Assembly (NCBI RefSeq): GCF_023053635.1
Contig: NC_086176.1
Coordinates: forward strand, 73,914,536-73,978,535
DNA length: 64,000 nt
Source of the DNA: Elgaria multicarinata webbii
Taxonomy: Eukaryota; Chordata; Lepidosauria; Squamata; Anguidae
Direction of reading: 5' to 3'
Translations under genes and position numbers: made by a program
In this document: in pieces, positions 34,759 through 47,900 of the stretch
Position numbering within the stretch: position 1 is the first letter of the stretch
Layout of the letters: each line of letters begins with the position of its first letter
The notes under the pieces: model-generated
Database searches by the model: none
Told to the model about the DNA's origin: nothing
Seen by the model: only the letters and a program-made list of their open reading frames with translations

Positions 34759-35569
34759 GTAATATATGAATGAGACATTTTGTATATGGAGCATATGATA
34801 ACAATTGTCTTTTATTCATTGTGGTTGATCTGCTTAGTATATACGATATAGTCATGAAGGCTGAGTCAGTGACCTGTGTGGGAAGATGGTGACAAAAATC
34901 AGCAGGTACAAAATATACCTTGCAAAACGTGCAGCTCCCTTGTACTTGAACATCAGTATCAGATATGCAAAAAGATGTGGCTTTGTCATGGGTTTAAATA
35001 AATGTCTTGTATATAAGCAGCCCCTACTCTGGTATTCTACAATTGCAGTTGTTTTTAATAAATAATTACTTTCTCCTATTAAAATTAGTGATGAAGACTA
35101 CAATGCTATACACTTTCCTGGGAGTAAGTCTCACTGAGTTATTTTTGAACAGACTTACTTCTAAGTAGATCTGCATAAAACTACAAAGTTCATCCAGGCC
35201 AACAGTTGTTTTGTTGTTTTATATAAAGTATATTCCAGGAAATTGGGGGAAAAGCCGGCTTAGGTAGTACTACTGTCTATTATTTTGTGCTCTTTTGTGC
35301 AGTTGGTTTCCTGTTTTCAGCACACACTTATCAAATGATTTTGTAGGAAAGGGTGCAATTAAGTCATTCATCTTCTATAAAAACAAACAAAACAAAAGCC
35401 AACAACTCTTAAGATGAGCAAGCACATTGTGTGGTAGGATACCAAGGGACTGAAATCAAATGAAATGTAACAAGTACTGGTCTGGACACAGCCCATACCA
35501 TTTATTAATGCTGAAATGAATTCCAGCCATTATTCCTGTTGTTCCTTTCAGGCACAGTATTGTTTCACG

Positions 35570-35910
35570 TGGGAGTAATTATAGCATCATCACATGCGAA
35601 ATCGTGTTTGCTTACTGTCGCTTCTCTACCTGTGCATTTGTCCTTCATTACTTCCTCTTTTTGAAGGGGAAGTAAACAACTTTCATGTGTCTCATTGGGT
35701 CATTTTGATCATGTTGCTTCTCCACACAGCAGGAGATAGTGGCAACTTCCGTCTTTAAAACTAAGTTGGACTTACTGGGGTGTTTATTTGTGGCGCAAAG
35801 AAGGCCAGAAGGAGCGGAAGGCATGCAGGAGGCAGATGACATTGTGAGAGGGACCCATGAAAATTTGAGAGTGCCCAGTAACAAGCGTGCAATAAAACAC
35901 TTGTCTGATG
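35570..35910. mobile_element. MITE with 'agctccatcaga' ends, copy 2
   Basis: Matches 16197-16524 almost end to end: tgcatttgtccttcattact, cacacagcaggagatagtgg, gagagggacccatgaaaat and gtgcccagtaacaagcgtgc. The left boundary is less clear than in copy 1. A degraded inverted relative may lie at 52253-52520. Confidence 0.65.
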
Positions 35911-36176
35911 GAGGGCTCGGTGTCTCTGGAGAAGAACAAGCTATCTAATTGATGTAGCATTATAGGCCTGTGTAATAAAAGATAAGTAAGTGGGAACCCC
36001 AACAAAATGTTGCAGTTAACCTCTTGGTTAGTGGAAGTGCTGTTGTCCAAGGCTCCAAGCAGCCTCGGAGCTTCCAGGGGGAAGGCTTCACGATGGGAAA
36101 ACAAAAAGGAATCCCTTTTTTTCTTGGCCACCCATCTGAAACTTTCCACAACATCCTACCAGCCTATATGCTAAGG

Positions 36177-36640
36177 CAGTGGTTCCCAAACTTTTTCAGG
36201 TAACCACAAAGACTTGGTTCCACAAAGTCATGCCCAGTGCCCCCTACCCTACACTATAAAAATTATTATTCAGAATAGAAGTTTTCAATGAACCACTAAG
36301 GAAGATAACAATAAAATTCAAAACAGTAACAATTAATTGAATATTAAAAATCCAATTACATTTTTTTAATTTATTCAATTAAACATAATTGACAGATTTG
36401 ATCCAGTGATATCATCTTTTCAAAGTCTGATAGTCATTTAGCAAGAATAGTAGATATCACATTTAGTAACTAGGGTAGAGTACCTCACTATTCTGTAAAT
36501 TCTTAATGTGGTGGATGGGCTTGATGATACCAGTTTCATCAACTCATTGATACCAGTTTCCCAATGTCTGGTTTAAAGTCACTTAACATGAGTCTTAAAT
36601 CACCACATTTAGTAACCTGGAGTCAATTTCTTTGCTTGGA
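36177..36640. mobile_element. hAT/Charlie-like fragment
   Basis: Starts gcagtggttcccaaactttt, a typical Charlie-group terminus, then AT-rich interior. I did not find the matching right terminus, so the end is approximate. A GC-rich stretch of unknown nature follows at 36650-36850. Confidence 0.5.
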
Positions 36641-37191
36641 GAGAAGTAGGCAGACCACACTAAAACCCATTTAAAGGGGCCGCACTCCTCTGGATCCTGC
36701 TGGTCTGGGCGCCCAGTCTGAGCAGCGGTGGTGGCGGCCAGGTGGAGGAGCTGAGCTGAGGAGCTGAGAATGGACCCTTTAAATAGGAAGCACCCGCTGC
36801 AGGCTTGCCGAGGGAGGGAGGGAAGGAAAAGAGAGCGAACGCCTCTGTTTTGTAGCAGGCATGGCAGGGCACACTAAAGTTGCTGGGAGATTTAACACCT
36901 TTGGGTGGAAGGAATCTGCATGCAAATGTCTTGGATATTTAGACCAATTTAAACATAATGCAATATGCTGCCAACAACTGAACTGCAAATGCAAGTCATA
37001 TTGGTATATGCAAATACATATTTGGAGTTCACTGCATGAAGGATAAACAGTGGATACAACATGGTAAAAGAAAACACAGTTTTGAAAAGCCTCTATTAGA
37101 GCTGTAAAGAACTGCAGATGGAATTAGTCTTGATCTACACAGTATGAATCACCATCATCATATTTGTTTACATTTTTGTTTAGCTAAAATA

Positions 37192-37751
37192 TAGGGGTGT
37201 GCACGGACCCCCTGCTCCGCCCTGCGGGCCGATCCGAAAATTTCGGATCGGCCTGCTCCGCACCGCTCCGCCCATAGTCTGCTCCTCTTCGCCACGGAGC
37301 TCCGGCTCCGAATCAGAGCTCTGCAGTGGAGGGGAGTGGCGCCAGGTAAGGCCCCCTCCCTCCTCTCCCTTACCTGCGTCCGTCCGCAGTCCCTCGGCTT
37401 CAATTGAGCCCGTGGCCTAGGTCAAGTGCGGCCTAGACTTCCTGGTTGAGCCGCAGGCTCAATTGAAGAAGCCGAGGGACCGCGGACGGACGCAGGTAAG
37501 GGGGAGGAGGGAGGGGGGGTTTACCGGGCCCTGCCGCTGTCGACGCATGGGTGACAGCGGCAGGGCCCGGTAAACCCCACTTACCTTTCTTGCGGAGCTC
37601 CGGATCAAGGCGAAGGATCCGCCTTCACCTCGATCCTCTTCACAACGCTCCGCCGGCCCCCCAATCCTCTTCGCCTCTGCTTTAAGGGGAGGCGAAGCAC
37701 CCCACTCTGCTTCTAATTCGCCGTTCCGATTAGAAGCGGAGCACATCCCTA
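37192..37751. mobile_element. GC-rich 560 bp hAT-type MITE with exact target duplication
   Basis: Ends TAGGGGTGTGC and GCACATCCCTA are inverse with one mismatch. The flanks carry the identical 8-mer ctaaaata at 37184-37191 and 37752-37759, the size expected for hAT. Three hairpins lie inside: gccgatccgaaaatttcggat (near 37228), tgcgtccgtccgcagtccct pairing with gggaccgcggacggacgca, and tttaccgggccctgccgctg pairing with cagcggcagggcccggtaaa. Open frames within it are short and not family-like. Confidence 0.85.
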
Positions 37752-38599
37752 CTAAAATACACTTGTAATCTGTCATGCAAAGCAATTAAGCCAAAATATT
37801 TAGGGCCACATTGCACAATCATTGGAGAACCCACTGGCAGAAGAGTGAGGAAGCAACTTTTGTTGATTCCCCTCCAACAGCTGTGAACATTTTCTTTAAA
37901 ATTTAAGAACTGGATGAAAATGACTGAATTAAAGGTCAGAAGAATCAAATTGGGAGTTGACCTTTCAGCTGCTCCAAATCATATATCTATACTATTGATA
38001 GGCTGATCTGTACAACACAGGCTATAGCATGCTATTCAGTCTCAAAGTTTGTTTTGGCAAAATATGCTCTAAAGCTGAGATTTCCAGTATAGTGTCTGTG
38101 GGGTTGCAAACAATTTTCTAGTCACCTACCAAGCTCCCTGGCTCTCTTGGTTCTTATATTATTTCTTCAGATTTATTTATTTAAATTGGGAGTCTTGTCC
38201 TCTAACATCATCTGTTTTGGGTTTCAAAAAAGTGCATTCATGTTTAGGAGCTCAGCCCTCACCTCGGCCTTTTATTTAGATATCTGGGGCAAGTTATTTT
38301 TCTTTTAGTTTTACTAGTTTCCTTCTGGAGAAATAGTGTTTTGTGACCATGGCAGCAATTTTATGAATGGGCAAGCAACCCTTCTTCACAGCAGCTATTT
38401 TGTGAGAGCACTCATGACACACTCAAAATTCCAAACCTACCCACCCACCCAAAACGTAGGGGGCTCCTACTTTGAAGAACTGTATTCCCAAGTCTCCTAT
38501 CTACAGAACTCTTACAAGTTCTGTTGTGTAGTCCAAAACTTCATTTGTGCACGCTACACTCTTTAAGTACTGAACCCTCAGTCTACCATTAGTTGACAT

Positions 38600-38719
38600 C
38601 AGCCCCTCCCAACCTTGTGTCCTACAGATGTTTTGGACTACAACTCCCACCATTCCTGATGATTGGCCATGCTGGTTGGGGTTAATGGGAAATGAAGTCA
38701 AAAACATGGATGGCACCAG
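38600..38719. mobile_element. Palindromic hAT-like MITE
   Basis: gatgttttggactacaactc, a gattggccatgctgg core and a ggatggcaccagg end. It abuts the next element at 38723. Confidence 0.6.
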
Positions 38720-38722
38720 GGC

Positions 38723-38870
38723 CAGATCTACACCAAGCAGGATATGACACTTTGAAAACAGTTTGGAAACTGTATATGGAGTGTGTCCTGGGCCCCAAGA
38801 GTTGACACTATTGTTATAAACACCTATATAAACCATTTTAAAGCAGTAGTGTAGATCCTGCCCAGATTTG
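38723..38870. mobile_element. Short relative of the 6300-7752 foldback element
   Basis: Left ccagatctacaccaagcagg and right aaagcagtagtgtagatcct; the interior carries gtgtcctgggccccaagagt. It appears to be an arms-only deletion derivative of the larger family. Confidence 0.6.
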
Positions 38871-39349
38871 AGAAGGCTGCTTTACACTGATAATTCTCCT
38901 TTAACTTGGAATGGTCAGTCTACCAACAACCCATCAAATTCAGGTAGCTCTAGATTAGAGGAAGAGAAAGTATTCTAGGTGAGATCCTGGCACTGTTTAA
39001 ATAGCCTAGTGAGCTAGGGTCACCACGACTAAGAGCACATTATGCTAGGATGCAGAGCTTGTTTAATTCTCCACGTAGGAGGTAAGAAAGACATGAAGCA
39101 TGTTCCTGAAAACATTAAAAGAGCATTCTTTTTAAGGATCAAGGAATTTGGTCCCTAGCTTTAAGATGGTTCAATTTTCAATAGAAACACAAACCTGTGA
39201 GCACAAACCTGATACTATAAGTGAAGTGCTGCAAAGACTACATATGTTCAAGTATGAAAATAATACTTGCAAGTATAATAACAATCCATATTTGTATAGT
39301 GCTTTGGGGTATTCCAAGATGCATTATCTAGTTGGAATCCTAACATCCT

Positions 39350-39690
39350 TATAAAAGGGGCTCTTTCAGCCCAAAAGCCAAATTCAATTTTGGAAAAGCT
39401 CTTTGGGAGTGGGGTGCATTCCAGTGGTGGGTGAGACCAAAAACCAAAAGGGCAGGGCCAAAATCGAAACAAAAGTACAAAAGATACCAGCATATTTTAA
39501 CTTAAAAGCTCTTCCTGCCAATAACAACAGGCATTTCAGCCTTGTAGAATGGGAAGAAGCCTGCACAGAAGCCAGGAAACCACCAAAGAACCAGCAGATG
39601 ATTGGTGGTGAGGGAGCAGGGGGCGGAGGCATACAGGGTTTTCCCAGGAGGGATGGATTTGGGGCAGGGGCCTGAGGTTCCCTGGTCCCT
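39350..39690 (+). mobile_element. hAT-like element, copy 3
   Basis: Shares ctctttcagcccaaaagcca, agcatattttaacttaaaag and gcctgcacagaagccagg with 11568-12003 and the inverse of 17135-17515. Confidence 0.55.
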
Positions 39691-39819
39691 GTTTGTATCA
39701 ATCATGTAACATAAATCAGTTTTATCTTTCATATTGCAGGTTGGGAGACTGAGGCTGAGAGAAAATGCCTTGTCTCATTAGGCCAGCTATTGAGTTCATG
39801 ACAGAGGAGAGATTCAAAC

Positions 39820-39829
39820 TATTATTATT

Positions 39830-39861
<32 letters not shown>

Positions 39862-40435
39862 TATAGCACCATCAATGTACATGGTGCTGTACAGAGTAAA
39901 ACAGTAAATCACAAGACCCTGCCGCATAGGCTTACAATCTAATAAAACCATAGTAAAGCAATGAGGAGGGGAAGAGAATGCAAACAAGCACTGGGTAGGG
40001 TAAACAGGCACAGGGTAGGGTAGAACTAACAGTATAAAGTCCAAGCAACATCAAGTTTTAAAGGCTTTAGGAAAAAGAAAAGTTTTTAGCTGAGCTTTAA
40101 AAGCTGCGATTGAACTTGTGGATCTCAGATGTTCTGGAAGAGCGTTCCAGGCGTAAGGGGCAGCAGAGGAAAATGGACGAAGCCGAGCAAGGGAAGTAGA
40201 GGCCCTTGGGCAGGTGAGAAACATGGCATCAGAGGAGCGAAGAGCACGAGCGGGGCAATAGTGTGAGATGAGAGAGGAGAGATAGGAAGGAGCTAGACCA
40301 TGAAAAGCTTTGAAGGTCGACAGGAGAAGTTTATATTGGATTCTGAAGTGAATTGGAAGCCAATGAAGAGATTTCAGAAGTGGAGTAACATGGTCAGAGC
40401 TGCGAGCCAGGAAGATGATCTTAGCGGCCTGATTT
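39820..40435 (-). mobile_element. L2-like LINE 3' end, reverse orientation
   Basis: ATT/TTTA tail, then atagcaccatcaatgtacat and, further in, gttccaggcgtaaggggcag, the complement of the coding end seen at 9632 and 26640. It extends to ggaagatgatcttagcggcc, making it the longest copy of this family in the window. Confidence 0.75.
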
Positions 40436-40825
40436 GTAGCTCAATCATTTAGCCACAATGTTATATACTGTTTTTATTTTCCTGAAGGCACCTTTACGGC
40501 TGGTGCAAATGTAATATGCAGTGATTTCTTAAGCATGGTTAAATGACTGGGAGCAGACCATGTCTCATAAGCCCCCTGGATGTATTCCCTGTCATTCCCT
40601 TGTCAGCCTTAACCACAGTTAAGCACTGGACAGGTTCAGAAGTAACACTAAACTATGGCTTACCAATATATGCATGAGCCTTAGGCTCATCAAAACATTA
40701 GAAGCTTTTGCTTCCTTTTTAACGGAAATTTATCATTACATCTGAACTCAAAACTGTAGTTAATCTTAACTATGATTTAGGGAAACAACCATGAACCATG
40801 GTTTGAAGTTGGCTTATTTCCCTAA

Positions 40826-40957
40826 ACTAGCTTTTCCCAAACTTGGGTCCCCAGATGTTGTTGGACAACTCCCATAATCTCCAGCCACCATGACCAATGG
40901 ATAGGGATGATAGGAGTTGTAGTCCAACATCTGGGGACCCAAGATTAGAAATGGTTA
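40826..40957. mobile_element. Palindromic hAT-like MITE
   Basis: Arms cttgggtccccagatgttgt and agtccaacatctggggaccc are close inverses around cagccaccatgaccaatgg. Confidence 0.65.
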
Positions 40958-41682
40958 TTCTAAATTAGGTTGCAGAACTAATCTTTGGTGAAGTGATAAA
41001 CTGCCTCCCCCCAGGCCCTCTGCAGGTTAGATGATGTCAGTGGACAAGATCCCACCCCCTGATTCCATCACCCTGTTCCCACCCAATTTTACTTTCCCTG
41101 TGTTGAGAAGAGGCACAGAGTTCCACACCATCTCTCAGCTCAGAGAAAGGGACTCAGCCAGGACTGGAAAGAACAGGTGCTCTTCCGAGCACCAGCCAAC
41201 TCCCCAGCTTTGTGCCCCACTTGTTGTCCCAATGGAACAAGGGCTCTGCACCTCTGCTCTGCTCAAACCATGGTGAAGTTTAAACAGTTTGGGTTTGGCC
41301 ATAACAATACACTGCAGTTAGTTCAAAACAGAAGAGAAAGGCTCTGATCTTGCAGCCATGCCTTAAGAGGAGAAGGGAGGAGATAGATTATGTCTGAATG
41401 AGGCCATTATGTCAGCACCCATGCTAATCGTGATTCACTAACCAGAGTTTTCTCTAAACCAGACTTGAAATCGTTTAGAGAGAACTGGGTTAGTATTAAT
41501 CACAGCTCACATTGGTAAAATATTGAACTGTATTTACAGCTCAGCAGGGTGAATTTGTGTCTGGAGATGGGAGAGACTATGGGACAAGGAGCAACTGATC
41601 CTACGGCCCATTCCCAATCTCTGTAGCAATGAGAGATCACTGCTCATTATACCTGCACTATTCCTTTATTTTCAGACTCAGA

Positions 41683-41990
41683 TTATTTGGGGCACTTTCT
41701 ACATGCATTTTGTATAGTTGTATTCCCTTTAATCCATCTGTCAATTGCATGCTCATACTTCCTGGGGTGTTTTTTCCAGTTCTGATGCCATCTGAGGTTA
41801 GCTAAGGTATCTGAATAGTTTTGTCCTAAACTTTGTTTCCAGTTGATAAATTGCTGCTTGTTGTATTGCTCAACAGAGGCAGAAACTTTTGGATAGTCAA
41901 TTATGGAGTAGAGTTTTTTGTTCAAAGATTGTGCGATCTCTGGAAACTGTGTTGCTATGTTTGTTAGTTCATCTGGATCAGCAGAGAGAT
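41683..41990 (-). CDS. ARSK: ARSK exon 8, terminal
   Basis: Acceptor tttgttgcag; begins LSADPDELTNIATQFPEI, continues YPKVSASVEQYNKQQFINWK and LRWHQNWKKHPRKYEHAIDR, stop TAA at 41685-41683. An AATAAA on minus at 41670-41665 is probably too close to the stop to be the only polyA signal. Confidence 0.95.
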
Positions 41991-44900
41991 CTGCAACAAA
42001 GGAAGAAAGTAAACAAGTTGAGGCTCAGCTTCAGAAAAATCCATTAGGTAGCTTGATCATATAGTCCAGCGAAGACACCCACTGCTAGCTGCAGGCACAG
42101 CTCTGTATCATTTACATGAACACAGGAACTGTTAGCACACCCACACAAAGTGAACAGCAACTCCTCCACCAATCATGGCATCATGCTGGGATAGCCCCCA
42201 CCCCCAAATGATGTAGAAAAATATCGATCTGGATACCTCAACATCATACTTATATCGATGGCAATATCTAACTCATTTTTATCCCTTTATCTCCAATTGA
42301 TCTTGGTCAGTGAGGGTTAAAGGGAAGACTAACAGCCTTCCTCCCAGGAATGTCAACCATGCCATTGCAGGTCCGTGATTTAAAGTGCTGCAATAAAAAG
42401 TGTGTGACAAATATTTCACCCAGAAGCCTTCACATCTGGGAAGACCCCTGCACCAATTTGCATAATAGGCTACCTTGGAAATATTTATCCAAAAGGAAGA
42501 TTATTGGTCTTCTTCATATTTCCCTCAAATTTATCTCTCATGAGTTTATACTTTTCATAGAGAAACAAATAATATATTAAAACGTATTATCATATGAAGT
42601 TTATATCAGTTTGATTCTATTAGAGGTATTCTAACAGAAGCATTTCCGCTGATATGCTGTGATTTTCCACTGACCTAGGAGCCTGCTATGGGAAAGATGA
42701 AATTTTCTCAGCTGGAAAGCAGTAACAAATGCATCCGATAAGAAAGTGGAAGATTACTGTACTATTGTACATGTTCAGGTTGTGATGCAAATAAGTGAAC
42801 TTAAATAATGTGGGAAGTAAACAGAACCAAGAAAAACTTAAGATGTTAAATAGTGAAACAATAAACCTGTGGAAGAGAGGCAGATATTGTTCTGTTTGGA
42901 AGACTGATGGAAATGTGTAGCTCAGTGGTGCTGACAAGTAATGAAGTAAATATATTACTTCCCAAAATCACAGCTGAGAAGTTTGAAAAAAATAAGAACT
43001 TAATGTCAAGGAAATTCCATTCTGCAGAAAGGGAGGACATAAGCAGTGCTGATAAAAAAAACCCAGATAAATACGAGAGTCAAACTTCAGAACCCAATAT
43101 CAGTTTTTAGAGGATGCGACATCTGGCCTCAAGAGGACCATGGCATCGATCCTCATTGACTTCTCTGCTCTACTTTGCTCCAGGCTCAGAAATGTAATTG
43201 GATAAGATGCTTTAATCTTTAAAATGAAGGCCATGCTCCAAGAACTATCCTTAGATAGTTTTAAAAATGTGTTCTGCTTGCAACCACTTTGTATTTTGTC
43301 TTGTATCAATGCTCCTGTTTTGCAATAACCTTTGGTTTTAAGCAAATAAAGACTGAATGGAAATGATATCATGCAATGTAGAAACTGCTTGAGATTTTGA
43401 AGTAGAAGATAAAAAGACACTCCTGATCTCAGAGTTCTCTATTTAAAAATTGTGTGTTAATACCAGGAATGCTGTAAACTTACAATTCTTTGGTAACACT
43501 TTGTACCTGGAACATGACATGGGACATGTTACCAGTTAATCCATGATCAGCTAAATACAAAAATCTCATATTATAATATCCCCAGCCAAGAACAAATCTG
43601 TCACGAAGGAAACATCTGCTCCTGCTCCTGGCAAATGCTGATTCTCAGCTCTAACACCTGCACACAATATTTTCAGGGGCATCTCGAAATATATGCAGCC
43701 ATCTACATTATGAAAATTACTGGTTTTTAACAGAAATGTGTGTGGGTGTACAAAAGAAATGGGCAGTCATTGAAGAAAAATTGCAAAAACAAGATTAAAG
43801 CATGCAACCTCTGAAGTGATTGATTGCTGGCTAAGAGTGCTTCATTAGGAATTGGTAGATAGGAGTAAAATTGTGATCTTGTTAGTTTGTATTAACTCCT
43901 TTTCCCATTTCCACGCCCATTACAGTTGATTTGTTCCATACAATTGAAAGCTGACATTCTATGTAATTTTATTCTAATATTCTATGTAATACACTTATGT
44001 TAATGTTCCTATCTGGATCCTTTCAATAGTTATTTTAAATGGAAATGTGTGCAGTCTATAGGATAACTGATGAACTCAAAACCAATGGGACTGGAACCCA
44101 GTTCCCCCATTCAGTAATGGAACTCAAAAACTACGGATCCTTAGCCAGCACTTCTTTGGGCCATGCATGGGTCCCTGGACTATGTTGCCCAGGTTGAGAG
44201 GAGCTATAATTCAGTGGCCAGATTCAAATCCAGGTTTATGGATTCCAGGAAGCTAGGCACAGCACCTGAGACATTAGAAAGGCAACTGACCTAGGAATTT
44301 AGGAGAATGCCTTATACTGAGTCAGACCAGTAGTCCAACTAACCCAGTATTGTTGACACTGACTGGTAGCAGCTCTGCAGGGTTTCTTCCTAACTCCCTC
44401 TTTGTCTGAATTTCCCACTGTTCCCCACTGGGCAGTGCATTTATAGTATTGTATTTTGAATGAAAATGTATGTTTTCAGTGCACTGACTTGCATTGTTGC
44501 AGGATTAGGCATAATAATGCTAATTATTATTACTACTCTTCCATCCTACCTGTATCACACTCTTTCTTCGTTTTTAAGCTGACTGTCTTGTGCTGGTACA
44601 AGACAGGAACTGTGTAGATGCACTAGTGCAACACTGGAAATCTACCGTTCATGTGTATCGGATTGGACTGAAACTTTAGTAAAGTGGTAAACATACCAAA
44701 CAGCTGAGGAGATACTGAACGGCCATCTGAATAAGCTATGTATTTCCATTTGTCAATTCGCAGCATGTAGGTTGAAGAATTCACATTGCAGCCATGGAAT
44801 TCACTCAGAACCCAATTGGGACGTGGATTTCTAGTTGGGACTTCATCTTCTGTCTTTTCCAATAACAAAGGCATCAGTGAATTTCCACTGAGATTTTTTG

Positions 44901-47900
44901 GCATGGGTACTCTAGCAATATCTGAAAAAGATGTGACTAAATCAGTTGGATAGAAAACAAGTAAAAGTTTGAATTAAAAGCAAAGCAAAAAACAAAACTC
45001 TAAAAGCCACTGAGAAAAGAAATTATATCATGTTAACTATTACAACTCTTTTGTCATGTCCTTTTGCTCTTTTAGAGCTATTCCTGGTCTTTTTTATCTA
45101 TTTTAACCCCCAAAATGCCTACAAACCATGCAATACTATACATATCTACTCAGAAGTAAAGACACTGTATTCAATAGGCATTACTCCAAGGTAACTGGAT
45201 TGTAACCTAAATGTCCGTATAAAAATATAAATGCTATGTATCCAAGAGAATTCTTGCCGTCAAGATTTCAATTCTCTTAAGACAATGGGATGCATCCAAA
45301 ATTATATGAGCATAATATCACAAAATAATGCAAAACATCAACAGCAACACCACAGGGAGACACACTGATGTAGATGTTTAGAATTAGGGTGCTACTTGGA
45401 AGTAAGGCCCACTGAAATCAATGGGAATTATCTCCAAGTAAAAACTGCTTAGAAGTGGGCAGAAAGTTATAATAGTTGTTATTGTAACCAATGGAAGTAC
45501 TCAACAGTAAGGAGACTGTATGACTACAGCATAGACAGTATCTATATAAGAATATGGTAATGTAAGGCTTATGCCAGAGTGATTTTGCTCATTTTTGTTT
45601 TAAACTGAAGCTTGAACAGTGTAGATGTGCAGAAAATTTTGAAAGTTTTAAAAAGTTCAAAGCTTGAGCTTTAATAGCAATTAATTTCCTCTGCACCAAA
45701 CAGGCAGGGCAGTTCCTTCTCCAGTGGGATGATGGATAGCCATGCTCAGCCAATCAGTGTGGCATAAAGACAGGTCCTGGGCACAGCCACACAGTTAGGC
45801 TGACACCACCAGTGGGGAGAGGGAAGAGGAAAGGGGTGGAGGCAGCCAATCAGGGGGCAAGAGGGAGAGGGAAGGGCTATACTACATGCAAATTTTGGAG
45901 GGGGGATTCACTATGCATGAGCCACATTTGTATTATTCATGAGCTCCTATGTGGTGAGGGGACTGAGGGACAAAAAGGAGCAAGACTACTAGTGCCCATG
46001 GTGTCATGGGCTTTACACTTGTCACCAAAGTAATACAACTGTTTCAAATTCATTGTATAGTTGATGTTATACTAGGGATTTCATATGACTATGTTATTTT
46101 TTCCTATTCATTTCTTGCCTTTTTGCAGTTGTATGATACCCTCCTGACAATTTGTAAATGGACAAAATTCTTTTCCCCCAATTATAGCCTTGTAAATATG
46201 TATAAAGATGGTTTTTTTCATTGGTGCAGAATTCAGTTAAATTCATGCTTTTTTTATGAATCTGTTAAAATATGTCTAAGTAATTATTGGTAACCACTTC
46301 TAGAATATTAGTGCACAAAATGCTTCATGCTGCTTATGCATAATCTGTATACCACCCTATAAATTTGGTGATCACTAATATTCCCATTTCCCACAACACT
46401 AAGGAGCATAGATTTTTCAAGATCACTCAGAATCTAGGGTGAGATTCCAGTTTTGTGATCTCAAGGTCACTAAAATCTAGTTTGTGATGTGAAGATTACG
46501 TTTTCCTAACTGTAACCCTAACATAACATATTTCATTGGCTGGAGTGTTGCTTTAGAACAGATATTTTCTCATCCTTGTACCGTCTGTGCAAATAAGGGG
46601 CACAACTCCAGAGATTTATTTTAGTGGTCATTTACAGCTGTGAGAATCGAAGGAATGCATCAACAACAGATACAATTAAAAATGTATATCTCTGTGGACT
46701 GAAGCTAACTGAGAGTACAATCCTGTACATGTCAATACTCAGGAGTTAGTCCCAATGAAGTGGCATAGGATTGCAGCCTCAGAAGCTCGTTAGGGTATTA
46801 GGGTTAAATGCATAAGTACATTACCATATTATTAAGGCATGAATTGTTGTGATAAACACAGAACATTCACATAAAGCAATAAATTGCAAAATAAAATGAT
46901 AAAGAACACGGACAGATACTCCTATTTACTACAGACAAGGTCATAATTTATTTCATCAGTCAGAATGGCTGAGAAAATAACATTAATCATTTGTTGGTTA
47001 CTCACCTAAATAAATTAATCCTTCTTGATTTATGTTTTTATTTTTAACATTCTGATTACAGGAAGGAGGAATCAGGAGAACATATGGAGAATGAGAGAAC
47101 AGGAAGGACAGTGATTTAAAAATACAAACTTCAGGAAGAGAGAGAGAGAGAGAAATCAACACAGTTGGAACAAAAAAGTCACCAACAAGAAGGGAGGGAC
47201 TGAGATGTGCTGTATGACTCAGTTGATTAGTAATGTTAAATTTAAGCCTCTAGTTAGAACGTAGGGTTTCATTTGAAAGTGCTGAGCATTTTGCAGGAAA
47301 TTTTCAGCAGCACAGAATAGCACCACCTCCTGCCCCTGCCTTTTGGGCAATTCTTCAATAGTTTCTTCAAAAGTGTTTACCTGTTCAGAACATGTTGCCC
47401 TCACTCTGAATTGATTTCATTTGCCCCCAGTAATACTGTCATAACAAATGAATTCAGTTACAATCAACTATGTAGCATTGCCATGTCATCATGTTCATAA
47501 TGCAATTACCAATTGGTTGGGATCACCCACATGACCATTCCAGGAGGCATCATTCTCATGCTCATTTATTTATACGCTGTGTTACTTCCATAAAACAAAA
47601 TGCAGCATTCATGGGGTTTGTATCCAGGCACTAATCAGACACAGATCTGCTTAGCTTCTGAACATTTGTTGCATCATGCGTCTTCAGATCATCCCATGGG
47701 GTAAAATGAATTAGCTTTGTTTCAGCCAAATATGTAACATCATGCTGTCATCCTGTTTACATGATTTCCAATTGGATGGGATCACCCATGTCACTGACCC
47801 AAGAAGCATTGACCTCCCTCTCAATTGGCTTTCTTTGCCCTCAGTGATGTCATACAGCTAAATATGATTGATTACTTAGGACACTTACCAAGCATGGTAG

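Larger units (their letters stand above)
33864..41682. other. GPR150-ARSK intergenic region
   Basis: After the probable GPR150 3' UTR (to about 35.0 kb) this is mainly repeats: MITE copies at 35098-35177 and 35570-35910, a hAT-like fragment from 36177, a GC-rich MITE at 37192-37751, palindromic MITEs at 38600-38870, hAT-like 39350-39690, an L2-like LINE at 39820-40435 and a MITE at 40826-40957. Nothing identifiable lies in 34200-35090, 37930-38590 or 41000-41680. Confidence 0.6.
41991..44696 (-). other. ARSK: ARSK intron 7 with duplicated segment A
   Basis: 42470-43620 resembles 55896-56935 in intron 2, in the same orientation. A SINE piece lies at 44305-44390. The rest shows nothing I can name. 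Confidence 0.6.
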
